Below are positions 18,359 through 27,264 of a DNA stretch of 64,000 bases, piece after piece. Numbering within the stretch: the first letter of the stretch is position 1; the number at the start of each line of letters is the position of its first letter. Origin of the DNA: Emticicia sp. CRIBPO (lineage in GTDB: Bacteria > Bacteroidota > Bacteroidia > Cytophagales > Spirosomataceae); the NCBI RefSeq assembly GCF_009905725.1, contig NZ_JAAAKV010000002.1, positions 372,001-436,000 on the forward strand, read 5' to 3'. The translations under genes were made by a program, and so were the position numbers. Below the pieces are notes generated by a model, which was given only the letters and a program-made list of their open reading frames with translations, had not been told where the DNA came from and did no database searches.

Positions 18359-19463
18359 GGTTTAAGGTTATTTTGAGTTGTACAAGATAAACAGCCTCTG
18401 TCACGAGGATATCGAGCGTATATTTTTTATGATAGTAAAGTTCCAGTCTTTTTTTTGCATTTTCCAGCCCTATGCCGCCAGCTTTGTTCAGGCTGGTAAT
18501 CACTGCATTTTTCGGCAAACTGTTTTCGACCACAAATGAAAGCGTATCTTTTTCCACCGAAAGGTTTATCTTAACCCAGGCCGCCTCTGTAGTAGAGTGA
18601 ATGCTGTGTTTGAAGGCATTTTCAACAAAAGTCAGCAAAATAAGAGGCGGAATCCGCAAACCATGCCCTTCGGTATTTTTCTCAAATTCAACAGAAGCCC
18701 TTTTCGTCAACCTGATCCGCTCCAGCTCTATATAATCATTTAAGAAAGTGATCTCCCTGCTCAAAGCAATCTTTTCCTGGTTCGACTCATACAGTGTGTA
18801 CCTCATCAGGTCCGACAACTTGACGATGGCATTGGCTACACGCTCATCAGTATCCACAGCCATTGAAGTAATGTTATTGAGGGTATTAAAAAGAAAATGT
18901 GGGTTAACCTGAGACCTGAGAAAATTCAGTTCCAGCTGTAAATTCTCTTTTTCCAGCCTGGCGTTATTTCTTACATAGCCTAATAATGTATAAATACTGT
19001 AAATCGAAAAAGGGATGATCAGATAGAAGAAATGAAACGACATCGTTCTGTAGATCACTTTTCTGTCAAAAAAAACTTTCCACCATACGTTGTCGTCCGT
19101 CTGCAGAAGCGATATAAAATCAGTGGCATTTTTGTCCGGAGTCCTGTAGTACCTGATAAACAGGAAATAATAATGGATAAAATACTCACTGGCTATAAAA
19201 GTGATGATAAACGCAATAAAGAAAATATAGAACCGGTTCGGAAAACTTTTCTTAAGACTGATAGAGAGTGCATAAAAACAAACAATGATAAAGGCGAAAT
19301 TACCCAGTAAAGGCAAGCTGGTAGCGTCAAAAGCGAAAAGATTGACCGTAAAATAATCGAAAAAAAACCAGCCGCCAATGATAACCCAAAACAAAACATG
19401 AATCAGTATCCTTCCGGAAATGCTTTGTTTAAGCTTGTTGAAAATAGTTGTTATCTTATCCAT
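18342..19463 (-). CDS. LytS-like sensor histidine kinase
   Basis: This 373-residue membrane kinase has about four N-terminal membrane spans (residues ~15-175) and a His_kinase domain with the phospho-acceptor His in LRSQVNPHFLFNTLNNI, then an HATPase part (ILLTFVENAFKHSIH; GGIGLENAKKRLELYY). It partners with the LytTR regulator encoded immediately downstream with a 17-bp overlap. No dedicated extracellular sensor domain is visible, so the membrane part itself is the likely sensor. Confidence 0.9.
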   Translation of the reverse strand: MDKITTIFNKLKQSISGRILIHVLFWVIIGGWFFFDYFTVNLFAFDATSLPLLGNFAFIIVCFYALSISLKKSFPNRFYIFFIAFIITFIASEYFIHYYFLFIRYYRTPDKNATDFISLLQTDDNVWWKVFFDRKVIYRTMSFHFFYLIIPFSIYSIYTLLGYVRNNARLEKENLQLELNFLRSQVNPHFLFNTLNNITSMAVDTDERVANAIVKLSDLMRYTLYESNQEKIALSREITFLNDYIELERIRLTKRASVEFEKNTEGHGLRIPPLILLTFVENAFKHSIHSTTEAAWVKINLSVEKDTLSFVVENSLPKNAVITSLNKAGGIGLENAKKRLELYYHKKYTLDILVTEAVYLVQLKITLNRDQSA

Positions 19464-19716
19464 TCCGTTCGTCTTACCCTTTAAAAGCCAGGCTGCAATT
19501 TAGAGAAAATTTGACGGAGTTAACAACAACACCTGTAATGCACCAAGCCTTTCTCCGGACACCCCACTGTGTATTTTTAACATCAGTCCTGTGTGATGGC
19601 AACATGCATTACCCGGTTTTCCTCAGAAAATACACACAAATACCTTAGGAACAAGATTTTATTAGATTAATGTAGCCATAAATACAATTTCTCTATTCTT
19701 TTAAATCTTAAAAGCC

Positions 19717-19953
19717 ATGACATACTACAACACACTTAACCCGGGCTATCCACAAGGTACCAGAAAATACTCCTTATACGAAAAGATCGTTGTCCTGATT
19801 TTGAAGGTTCTACATTTTTTACCAGGTCGCAAATCAACCAGGGTCCGAAAATTCACGAAAGATGAGATCAAAAGAATTGTAGAATGTCGCGACTCCAGGC
19901 TGTATGGCAAGAGCAGCCAGCCTCATTCCAGATTTGTAAGCAAGAAAAGATAA
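19717..19953 (+). CDS. Small basic hypothetical protein
   Basis: This 78-residue reading frame (MTYYNTLNPGYPQGTRKYS...) is rich in Lys and Arg, with one hydrophobic stretch (KIVVLILKVLHFLPG) that could be an amphipathic or peripheral membrane helix. It lies alone between the LytS gene and the Crp-like gene. I do not recognise a family. The reading frame is open from a good ATG and its composition looks protein-like, so I regard it as probably but not certainly real. Confidence 0.45.
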   Translation: MTYYNTLNPGYPQGTRKYSLYEKIVVLILKVLHFLPGRKSTRVRKFTKDEIKRIVECRDSRLYGKSSQPHSRFVSKKR

Positions 19954-20125
19954 CCCGCAGATACTGAAGACTGCCGGGTGAAATAATAGTAATCAAAATT
20001 TACTGTTATGACCCAAGGCACCGTCTTTTTTTTTGCCACGAACACCCATCATTTGGTTAAACTTGATCAATTACCTATATTTAAAGTTGACAGTCAATGA
20101 CGATCGGCTATATGAATACACAAAA

Positions 20126-20671
20126 ATGATTAACCAGGTTTTAGAGAAAATAGGGAGATTTTCTGAGGAAGAATTAAATTTGATACATAAACATTGTATC
20201 CCAAGGACAATAAAAAAGAATGAAATACTACTGGAGGCGGGGCAGGTCTGCCGTTCGGTTTACTTCACCGTATCAGGAGCATTCTATCAATACAGGATGC
20301 ATGATATCGATGAAAACATCATTGACTTGCATATTGAAAACGAGTGGTTTTTAAATTACACAAGTTTCATTTCCCAAAAACCGTCCGTTGATACACTCAG
20401 AGCCTACAGCGACAGTGAAATCCTGGAGTTGACCGTCGATTCCCTTCATCATTTAATCGGGCTTTCTCCCGTTTTTTTTCAGTTGGCTAAACTCATGCAG
20501 GCACCCGCTTTACGGTCACAGTTTTTTGACGAAGCCATGACACCCACTGAAAAATACAACCATGTTTTAGAACACAGGCCACAGTTACTTCAAAAGTTTC
20601 CATTAAAGTACATCGCCTCTTACCTGAAAATCACCCCCGAAACTTTGAGCAGGGTAAGAGCCGTTTACTGA
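20126..20671 (+). CDS. Crp/Fnr-family cyclic-nucleotide-binding-like regulator
   Basis: The 181-residue product has a cNMP-binding-type beta-roll (residues ~10-115, HCIPRTIKKNEILLEAGQVCRSVYFTVSGAFYQY) and a short C-terminal helix-turn-helix ending in FPLKYIASYLKITPETLSRVR. This is the compact Crp-like type common in Bacteroidota, most of which lack Arg/Ser contacts for cAMP and have unknown signals. I start at ATG 20126 (MINQVLEKIGRFSEEE), the normal N-terminus; an upstream in-frame start at 20033 adds 31 residues that do not fit the family. It lies 79 bp before a membrane-protein gene on the same strand that it may control. Confidence 0.87.
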   Translation: MINQVLEKIGRFSEEELNLIHKHCIPRTIKKNEILLEAGQVCRSVYFTVSGAFYQYRMHDIDENIIDLHIENEWFLNYTSFISQKPSVDTLRAYSDSEILELTVDSLHHLIGLSPVFFQLAKLMQAPALRSQFFDEAMTPTEKYNHVLEHRPQLLQKFPLKYIASYLKITPETLSRVRAVY

Positions 20672-20750
20672 CTGTTTCTTGATTTCAATCAAGATACCAT
20701 CCGGAATAAAAGTCTGAGTTTTGCAGCTCATACTTAACAAATCAAAAAAG

Positions 20751-21383
20751 ATGGAAACAGCATTTAAAAAACTCTCCGGCATAAGCCTTATCTTCGGATC
20801 ACTACTAATGGTAGCCACTATGGTCCTTCATCCGAGCGGTGGAAACATCGAACACATCCTTAAAATAAAGACCATCCTTATTGTCTCTCATTCATTAGCT
20901 ATTTTTAGTTTACCTTTTATCGGTTTTGGTTTCTGGGGGCTTTCAGGCTCTCTTTTAACCAAAAGCAGAATCTCGGTCCTTGCCTTTATCATATCATGTT
21001 TCGGGCTTATTGCCGCTATGATCGCCGCCACCATCAACGGGCTTACCCTGCCTTTGTTCCTGACCAGGGCAGCTTCTCAGCATGATGCGGTTAACCTTGT
21101 TGTTACCTATGGCTACTACATCAACAAGCCCATGGACTACATCCTGCTTTCAGCATTTGGCCTCTCCATCAGCATCTGGTCGGCACTTATCATCCGGAGT
21201 GAACAATTTCCTGAATGGATAGGTTATTATGGATTATTGCTTGTTCTTGCCGGCTTACTGGCAGTTTTTAACCAACACAATATCACAGGCTTACATGGAT
21301 TCAGAATAATTGTTTCAGGAATTATCAGCTGGATAATTATTGCGGGCATTAAAATACTCCTGAGCAATACACAAAAGAATTAA
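20751..21383 (+). CDS. Integral membrane protein of unknown function (about 6-7 spans)
   Basis: This 210-residue, highly hydrophobic protein (METAFKKLSGISLIFGSLLMVATMVLHPSGG...) has about six or seven predicted membrane helices, with short polar loops. The ATG at 20751 was preferred over an upstream start that adds ten polar residues. The overall layout recalls DUF4386-like membrane proteins, but I cannot assign it with confidence. It follows a Crp-like regulator and precedes a GrpB-like gene by 11 bp, so the last two are probably one transcript. Confidence 0.7.
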   Translation: METAFKKLSGISLIFGSLLMVATMVLHPSGGNIEHILKIKTILIVSHSLAIFSLPFIGFGFWGLSGSLLTKSRISVLAFIISCFGLIAAMIAATINGLTLPLFLTRAASQHDAVNLVVTYGYYINKPMDYILLSAFGLSISIWSALIIRSEQFPEWIGYYGLLLVLAGLLAVFNQHNITGLHGFRIIVSGIISWIIIAGIKILLSNTQKN

Positions 21384-21394
21384 AAAACCGGATC

Positions 21395-21955
21395 ATGCTT
21401 ATCGTTGAATACCGTGCTGAGTGGGTCAGTCAATTTGAGAAAATCAAAGAAAAGCTATCAGAGGGAATGAGCGGGCTGCCTGTCCATATTGAACATGTGG
21501 GCAGCACAGCCGTACCGGGGCTTGCCGCGAAACCCATCATAGACATTGACATTGTTTACCATGAAGCTACTGATTTTAAACGAATTAAAGATGGCCTTCT
21601 GACTCTTGGATATGCCCACAAAGGCAACCAGGGAATAAAAGGCCGGGAAGTTTTTAAAAGAACCGGACAAAAAGAAGATGAAATCCTGAACAAAACCGCT
21701 CACCACTTGTATGTGTGCAGCTATGATTGTGAGGAATTACAGAGACATATTTTATTCAGAGATTATTTAAGGAATCATGAAATAGCCAGGATTTTTTATC
21801 AGAACCTCAAATATGACATTGCCAGGGAAGCCGGAAACGACAGGAAAACCTATGCGGGCATTAAAGAGTTAAAAGCCGGTTCATTTATCTATTATATTGC
21901 TGAATTATCAAAACGAGATAAATCAGGGATAAGCTCGTTGCCCGGAATTCATTAA
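21395..21955 (+). CDS. GrpB/UPF0157 family nucleotidyltransferase-like protein
   Basis: This 186-residue cytoplasmic protein has the typical GrpB signature: an early VEYRAEWVSQFEKIKEKL, then HIEHVGSTAVPGLAAKPIIDIDI, where GSTAVPG and the D-x-D pair form the nucleotidyltransferase-like site, and a later HLYVC...ELQRHILFRDYLR segment. GrpB proteins belong to the nucleotidyltransferase superfamily but have no firm substrate. The gene is 11 bp after the membrane-protein gene, in the same direction. Confidence 0.88.
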   Translation: MLIVEYRAEWVSQFEKIKEKLSEGMSGLPVHIEHVGSTAVPGLAAKPIIDIDIVYHEATDFKRIKDGLLTLGYAHKGNQGIKGREVFKRTGQKEDEILNKTAHHLYVCSYDCEELQRHILFRDYLRNHEIARIFYQNLKYDIAREAGNDRKTYAGIKELKAGSFIYYIAELSKRDKSGISSLPGIH

Positions 21956-22331
21956 AAAACTCAAGCTTTTTGAAAATTTATCGAAAAAGATGCTTTATTT
22001 ATTGATAAATAATAAATAATTATCTATATTTGATTCTTCAAATCAATTTAAACAAAAAACTGCCTCATGCCTGTTGAAGTCAAAACAAAACTATCCGGCT
22101 TTTGTCTTTCCAAAAGTCAGCCGGAATGTTAAAAACCTCCGCTTTTTCCCTTTTAACTACAAAAAAGTTCTCTCATCATAAAATCGTAGTTCTGAACCGG
22201 AACAGCATATAATTTTGAATCATAATCAAACTATAATTAGATCTGTGCTGTCAGTCAGCGTTTTAAGTGGCCCACCAGTTCTCATTAAAGTGTATCTAAA
22301 AAACATCTATTAATTTTCAGCAAATTTTCTC
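21956..22331. other. 376-bp leader region upstream of the 851-residue beta-barrel gene
   Basis: No gene is seen. It contains a good promoter at 22002-22032 and then about 290 bases of leader. Inside the leader an imperfect hairpin lies around 22096-22125 (CCGGCTTTTG pairing with CAAAA and GCCGG across a small bulge). A second perfect -7-like box (TAATTTTG, 22210-22217) has no good -33 partner. No known riboswitch was recognised. Confidence 0.5.
22002..22032 (+). promoter_or_regulatory. Bacteroidota-type promoter upstream of the 22332 gene
   Basis: TTG at 22002-22004, a 20-bp spacer and TATATTTG at 22025-22032 match the -33/-7 consensus exactly in the -7 box. It would give a transcript starting near 22039. 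Confidence 0.6.
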
Positions 22332-24887
22332 ATGAAAAAGCTTTTACTTTTTACGTTTATTTTGTCCGCTTCTTTCATTACTCCTGCGATGGCTCAGTTT
22401 CCCGTAGGAGGTGGCACACCCGCTCAAAAAGCGTTGCCGGGCACAGCCGGTGACACTACCCCCAAAGGAAATTCGAAGATCTCAGGCTCTGTTACTGATT
22501 CAACTACCAATAAAGCTGTTGAATTTGCCAGCATCGCCTTACTTGACAAAGCTACCAACAAGGTCCTTGACGGAACGATGGCTGACGAAAACGGTAAATT
22601 TACCCTTAACAAAGTAATAGCCGGCTCATTCAAAGTGCAGGTTACATTTATCGGCTACAATGCCAAAACCATTGAGGTGACTTTATCCAAATCACAGGAA
22701 CTTGACCTGGGCGTCGTCAAAATCAGCAACAATGCCAAAATGCTGAACGAGATCGTCGTAACAGGACAGGCGGCGTTGATCGAAGAAAAAGTAGACCGTC
22801 TGGTTTACAACGCAGACAAGGATATCGCTGCCAAAGGTGGTGACGCTACCGACGTATTGCGTAAAGTACCTTTGCTTACTGTTGACCTGGACGGAAACGT
22901 GTCTTTGAGAGGCAGTCAGAACATCAAGGTCCTGATCAATAATAAACCGAGTACCATCATTGCCAACAGCATTTCAGATGCCTTGAAGCAGATTCCTGCC
23001 GATCAGATCAAAACAGTGGAAGTAATCACCAGCCCTTCAGCCAAATACGATGCGGAAGGATCAGGAGGTATCATCAACATCATCACCAAGAAAAACAGCC
23101 TGCAGGGTATTAACCTGAACGTAGACGGTGGTGTGGGCAACAGGGGATCAAGTCTTTCACTGAACGGTGGCTACCGTAAAGGGAAAGGTGGCGTAACCCT
23201 GGGAGGTTTCGGCCGTGCCAACTACAATACGATCACGAAAACAACGCTTGAACAAAGCAGCATGATAAACAATGTCCTGAGTCGCACGCTTCAATCCGGA
23301 GACGGTTACAGCCAGGGCATTTTCGGACAATATAATTTAGGTTTTGACTACGACCTTGCCAAAAACCAGAGTTTGACCGCCGGTGTGCGTTATGGCGTAC
23401 GTAACTTCAGCTTCCAGCAGGATTTCGGCACAAAAATCTTCAATGACGGTAACTTAAGCAGTTCGTCAAACAGGGAAGTGGATTCGAAAAACCTTTCAGG
23501 AACAGTAGATATCAACGTGGATTACCTGCATACTTTCAAACCTCAGCAGGAATGGAGCATCTCGACGCTTTACAGCCGCAACGACCTGGACAACAATTTC
23601 GATGCCAACCTGCTGAACGGCAGCGGCGAGTTGATCAACCGTCAGCGTAACCTTAACACCAACCTGAACCAGGAATTCACTTTTCAGACTGACTATCAGA
23701 CACCTATCAAGAAAAATCAGCTGATCGAATTCGGTGCCAAAGGTATTTTCCGTGAAGTAACCAGTGATTACCGTTTCTTACTGGCAGGCCCCACCGGTGG
23801 ATATTCCACAGAAGTAGGACAGCCTTCAGGTGCCCTGACATACCATCAGAATATCGCAGCAGCCTATACTTCTTATACTTATACTACCAAGAAAAGATAT
23901 ACCATCAAAGGTGGTCTGCGTTATGAGCATACATTCATCGATGCCAGCACAGCAGAAGGCGGCCCGATCGGTATCGGCAACTACCCGGTGGTGGTGCCCA
24001 GCATCAATGCTTCGAAAACCATCAAAGGAACAACCGTTAAACTGGCCTACAACAGACGTATCCAGCGTCCGGGTCTTCAGCAGCTGAACCCGAACTTTAA
24101 CTCGGCCAACCCTCAGAACATTACTGTGGGTGACCCTTCGCTGAAGCCTGAACTGACCAATAACTTTGAACTGGCCCTGAGCAGAAACATCAAGAAGCTG
24201 TTTGTCAACTCATCGTTCTTCGGAAGGGTAACCAACAACGCGATTTCGCAGGTACGTATTCCTTCAGATACGCTGGAAGGAGCCATCATTACGACTTACA
24301 AAAACATCGGTCGTCAGCATGCTTACGGTACCAACATTTTTGCCAACCTGGCCGCAACTTCGAAAATCAACGTAGGACTATTCTTCAACGCCTTCTATAC
24401 CACACTTGAAGGACAGGTGCTGGGTGAAAACAATGTGACTGAAAACATCACCAACTCAGGCTTTAACGTGAGCGGGGGTATGTTTTCTCAGGCAACCTTC
24501 AAAAACGGCTGGGGAGCCCAGGCCTTCGGTTTCCTTCAGGGCTCACAGGTGCAGTTGCAGGGACAACAGGGAGGATTCGGATTTTATACCATCGGTATCA
24601 AGAAAGAGTTTAAAAACAAGAAAGGAAGTATCGGTTTGGCAGGTGAAAACTTCCTGAATAAAAGATTTAATATTCACACCGAATTAAAATCCAAGCAATT
24701 TAACCAGGTAAATGACGTATACTTGTATAACAGAGGCGTTCGTCTGACGTTTACTTACAAAATCGGTAAGATGACCATGGACGCTCCCAAGAAAAAAGCC
24801 AAGGGTGTCAACAATGACGACGTGAAAAGCGACGGTACAGGTGGCGGACAAGGTACTCAGGGTTCGGGAACAGGTACACCAAGATAA
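22332..24887 (+). CDS. TonB-receptor-like outer membrane beta-barrel protein with CarboxypepD_reg-like N-domain
   Basis: This 851-residue protein has a signal peptide ending at PAMAQ (residue 22), a carboxypeptidase-regulatory-like domain (residues ~50-135, SGSVTDSTTNKAVEFASIALL), a plug-like region (LNEIVVTGQAALIEEKVDRLVYNA, NIKVLINNKPSTII, ITSPSAKYDAEGSGGIINIITKK) and an outer-membrane beta-barrel of family 3. The C-terminus ends in a Gly/Thr-rich tail (GTGGGQGTQGSGTGTPR) after the expected last strand, which is odd because the barrel normally ends in an aromatic residue. Codon use is strongly biased toward frequent codons, suggesting high expression. A LolA-like gene follows after 33 bp. 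Confidence 0.85.
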   Translation: MKKLLLFTFILSASFITPAMAQFPVGGGTPAQKALPGTAGDTTPKGNSKISGSVTDSTTNKAVEFASIALLDKATNKVLDGTMADENGKFTLNKVIAGSFKVQVTFIGYNAKTIEVTLSKSQELDLGVVKISNNAKMLNEIVVTGQAALIEEKVDRLVYNADKDIAAKGGDATDVLRKVPLLTVDLDGNVSLRGSQNIKVLINNKPSTIIANSISDALKQIPADQIKTVEVITSPSAKYDAEGSGGIINIITKKNSLQGINLNVDGGVGNRGSSLSLNGGYRKGKGGVTLGGFGRANYNTITKTTLEQSSMINNVLSRTLQSGDGYSQGIFGQYNLGFDYDLAKNQSLTAGVRYGVRNFSFQQDFGTKIFNDGNLSSSSNREVDSKNLSGTVDINVDYLHTFKPQQEWSISTLYSRNDLDNNFDANLLNGSGELINRQRNLNTNLNQEFTFQTDYQTPIKKNQLIEFGAKGIFREVTSDYRFLLAGPTGGYSTEVGQPSGALTYHQNIAAAYTSYTYTTKKRYTIKGGLRYEHTFIDASTAEGGPIGIGNYPVVVPSINASKTIKGTTVKLAYNRRIQRPGLQQLNPNFNSANPQNITVGDPSLKPELTNNFELALSRNIKKLFVNSSFFGRVTNNAISQVRIPSDTLEGAIITTYKNIGRQHAYGTNIFANLAATSKINVGLFFNAFYTTLEGQVLGENNVTENITNSGFNVSGGMFSQATFKNGWGAQAFGFLQGSQVQLQGQQGGFGFYTIGIKKEFKNKKGSIGLAGENFLNKRFNIHTELKSKQFNQVNDVYLYNRGVRLTFTYKIGKMTMDAPKKKAKGVNNDDVKSDGTGGGQGTQGSGTGTPR

Positions 24888-24920
24888 TTTCAATACTTAA
24901 ACTTAATAAATTGATTTAAA

Positions 24921-25631
24921 ATGAAAAACAACAGATTATTCGCAACAGCGGCGGCCTTATTTATTTCACTGGGCAGTTTTGCCCAGACAGCAGAGGAAAT
25001 CGTGGAAAAACACGTAGCAGCTCTCGGATCTCCTGATAAGATTCAGTCGGTCAAAACCATCGTCACTGACCTTTCCCTGTCGATCCAGGGCAATGAAGTG
25101 CCTATTAAAACCCAACTGATTGTAGGCAAATCGGTTCGTTCCGAATCTACCATCATGGGCAATGCCATGGTACAGGTGCTTGACGGCACGACTTCATGGA
25201 TGATCAGGCCGGCGATGATGGGTGGCACTGGCGATCCTGAAGATATGCCTGCAGATCAGATCAAGCAACTTCAGGGACAACTGGACCCGTTTGGCCCTTT
25301 GTATAACTACAAACAAAAAGAAAACAAGGTTGAGCTGATCGGTAAGGAGAAAGTGGACAAAAAAGATGCTTTCCACCTGAAAATCACCACCAAAGACGGC
25401 ACTACGATTGATCAGTATATTGACGCAGCCACTTACATGGTGGTAAAATCAACGGTAGCGGCCAATGGCCAGAACGTAGAGGTCAGTTACTCTGATTTCA
25501 AAGAGGTGGAAGGATTGAAGTTTCCGCATACCCTGGAAATGTCAAGCCCGATGGGAGCTCTGGCGATCATCACGAACAAAATCAAAATCAACCCTACCAT
25601 CGACGAAGCGGTCTTCAAAAGACCCAAGTGA
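24921..25631 (+). CDS. LolA-like exported protein (outer-membrane lipoprotein-sorting-like)
   Basis: This 236-residue protein has a signal peptide ending at SFAQ (residue 22) and then a single LolA/LppX-like beta-sheet domain: TAEEIVEKHVAALGSPDKIQ at the start, GTTSWMIRPAMMGG in the middle and a DQYIDAATYMVVKS strand, ending DEAVFKRPK. Proteins of this type in Bacteroidota are usually annotated as lipoprotein-sorting-like and bind a hydrophobic ligand in the periplasm. It is 33 bp after the beta-barrel gene and followed by a terminator, so the two form a bicistronic unit and may work together. Confidence 0.78.
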   Translation: MKNNRLFATAAALFISLGSFAQTAEEIVEKHVAALGSPDKIQSVKTIVTDLSLSIQGNEVPIKTQLIVGKSVRSESTIMGNAMVQVLDGTTSWMIRPAMMGGTGDPEDMPADQIKQLQGQLDPFGPLYNYKQKENKVELIGKEKVDKKDAFHLKITTKDGTTIDQYIDAATYMVVKSTVAANGQNVEVSYSDFKEVEGLKFPHTLEMSSPMGALAIITNKIKINPTIDEAVFKRPK

Positions 25632-25645
25632 TTTTAAGGGATAAC

Positions 25646-25678
25646 AAAAAAGCAGAGGAGTGATTCTCTGCTTTTTTT
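25646..25678. terminator. Bidirectional rho-independent terminator
   Basis: AGCAGAG and CTCTGCT form a stem flanked by a run of A on the left and a run of seven T on the right, so it can stop transcription from both sides. It lies between the convergent genes ending at 25631 and 25701. Confidence 0.8.
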
Positions 25679-25700
25679 GTTTTGATTTTTTCTCAACAAT

Positions 25701-26663
25701 CTAAATCAAAATATCAACGGGATATGTATCGTTCAGACGGATATCCTTCAGTTCATAAGAAATCTTTTCTTGTCCGGTCACTTTATTATTCAATATGGTT
25801 TTTACCGCCACACCGTAGCATGCATCTCCAATCTGAATCTGCCTGACGTTATCTAACATTGCAAGTGGGAAAAGCATCATCATTGACTTATTACCCTCCT
25901 CCCTGACCTCAAGCTGTCCCTTTAAACTCAGCATATGTAAGATACCATTGAATTCTATTTCTTCAGGATCATTAATACTGATCTGGGCCAGGGAACTGTG
26001 CAGTTGATTTATTTTTGAAGATGTACCTTCCCACTTAAAATTAGCATTACCCGGAGATGTCCACTCCAAATCAAACTCCAGTTTGTTTTTAATACTCAAA
26101 TTAAGTAAGTGATCTATTTTTTTTACCCCCTTACCTCCATATCTTTCAGATTGCAGAAATAATTCATCTCCATTTTCTGCATTTAAAATATTGAAAGTAT
26201 TTTTCAGTGCGTCTTCGATCATACTGTTACCAAACAAATCCGGGGCCGTCTGGCCGGTAATCAAAATGTGCGTTGAGCCAGGAATCAACCTGTCAAAACG
26301 CAAATCAATCGTATTTTTTATATGATCCAGAACTTTTGGGGTTGCTCTGTTACCGTACGCTATTTTCCTGGATGCCTCAACGATACAGTCAGATAAAGAT
26401 TTGGTAAACTGACCCAGCAAGTCCAGAGGTAAAGTGCCCAATCTTGCCAAATGACCTTTAAGCCTTAAATCAATAATTTCTTTCTCCCGCTTATTTTTCT
26501 CAAACACAAGATTAGAACGAAGTTCTGAGATATGTTCAACGGTATTTTTAACCATACCCCTGTTAAACAAACTATCAGGGTCACTTTTCAGTAAAGCCTC
26601 ATAATTGGTCAAAGTTTCCTGGGCACCAGCTAGCAGGGATTCTATTCTCGCTATTTTATACAT
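25701..26663 (-). CDS. Hypothetical protein paired with a nucleotidyltransferase
   Basis: I do not recognise this 320-residue protein. The first ~120 residues (MYKIARIESLLAGAQETLTNYEALL...) are helical and rich in Lys/Glu/Leu; a central part (LIPGSTHILITGQTAPDLFGNSMIEDALKNTF) and a C-terminal half of alternating strands follow. There is no signal peptide or membrane segment. The gene overlaps the upstream nucleotidyltransferase gene by 8 bp, so the two proteins are likely made together and act together. The pair is visibly AT-richer than the neighbouring genes, which suggests transfer. A helical effector or partner in a toxin-antitoxin or defence-type cassette is only a hypothesis. Confidence 0.6.
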   Translation of the reverse strand: MYKIARIESLLAGAQETLTNYEALLKSDPDSLFNRGMVKNTVEHISELRSNLVFEKNKREKEIIDLRLKGHLARLGTLPLDLLGQFTKSLSDCIVEASRKIAYGNRATPKVLDHIKNTIDLRFDRLIPGSTHILITGQTAPDLFGNSMIEDALKNTFNILNAENGDELFLQSERYGGKGVKKIDHLLNLSIKNKLEFDLEWTSPGNANFKWEGTSSKINQLHSSLAQISINDPEEIEFNGILHMLSLKGQLEVREEGNKSMMMLFPLAMLDNVRQIQIGDACYGVAVKTILNNKVTGQEKISYELKDIRLNDTYPVDILI

Positions 26664-27120
26664 TCTTAAGAATATTAATCTGATAAATACCTTTTGTATT
26701 CAGATGGCTGGCATCAAAACCGTAAGTCTCTATCCATTTTTCTTTTTCAGTCTCGTTATTCCTGTCAATAAAATAAACATCTATTCCGTATCTTACGATT
26801 ACCTCATCCCTCTGCATGAGTAAAGATTCAAAAATAATTTTTCCCCTTTCGTCCAAACTATCAATTTCATTGCGATCAATCAAAAAGACTACGTCAATAT
26901 CTTTAGGTTCAGGTTTCCGGGTACAAAAAGAGCCATCGATCCAGATTTCAGCAGATAAATTTAAGACTTCGAACTCGCTTATGAAAGCTTTAAAACGATC
27001 TATGAGGTATTTCCTGTGTTGATTTTCACCAAAAGGTTCAAGAAATACACTGTCAAGTTGCCAGATTTTAATTTCTTTGAATCCTTCGGATAAGAGGGGC
27101 GGATATTCTTTTTTATACAT
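26656..27120 (-). CDS. Minimal nucleotidyltransferase-like protein (DUF6932-like)
   Basis: The 154-residue product has a polymerase-beta-type nucleotidyltransferase core: IWIDGSFCTRKPEPKDIDVVFLID gives the G-S motif and the D-x-D pair, and IDVYFID near the end could supply a third acidic residue. The N-terminal segment (YPPLLSEGFKEIKIWQLDSVFLEPFG) resembles DUF6932-type proteins. I start at ATG 27120 because the upstream extension overlaps the divergent DUF4202 gene and looks non-coding. The gene overlaps the 320-residue partner gene by 8 bp. Relatives such as MntA act as antitoxins that AMPylate partner toxins; whether this pair does so is untested. Confidence 0.65.
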   Translation of the reverse strand: MYKKEYPPLLSEGFKEIKIWQLDSVFLEPFGENQHRKYLIDRFKAFISEFEVLNLSAEIWIDGSFCTRKPEPKDIDVVFLIDRNEIDSLDERGKIIFESLLMQRDEVIVRYGIDVYFIDRNNETEKEKWIETYGFDASHLNTKGIYQINILKNV

Positions 27121-27264
27121 AAGCAATTGGGTAGTTAGTAACTTATGATACAAATATAAACTCTTTTTTCTGAACAAAACTGACCTCAATCTCTTTTTCA
27201 TTAATCCCCAAACCCTTTGAAAACCGCAACCATTTTTACTACCTTGCCGCAAAATTGAACGGAC

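Noticed and set aside
22033-22331. Riboswitch in the long leader
   Set aside because: I could not match the sequence to any known riboswitch core; only an imperfect hairpin was seen.
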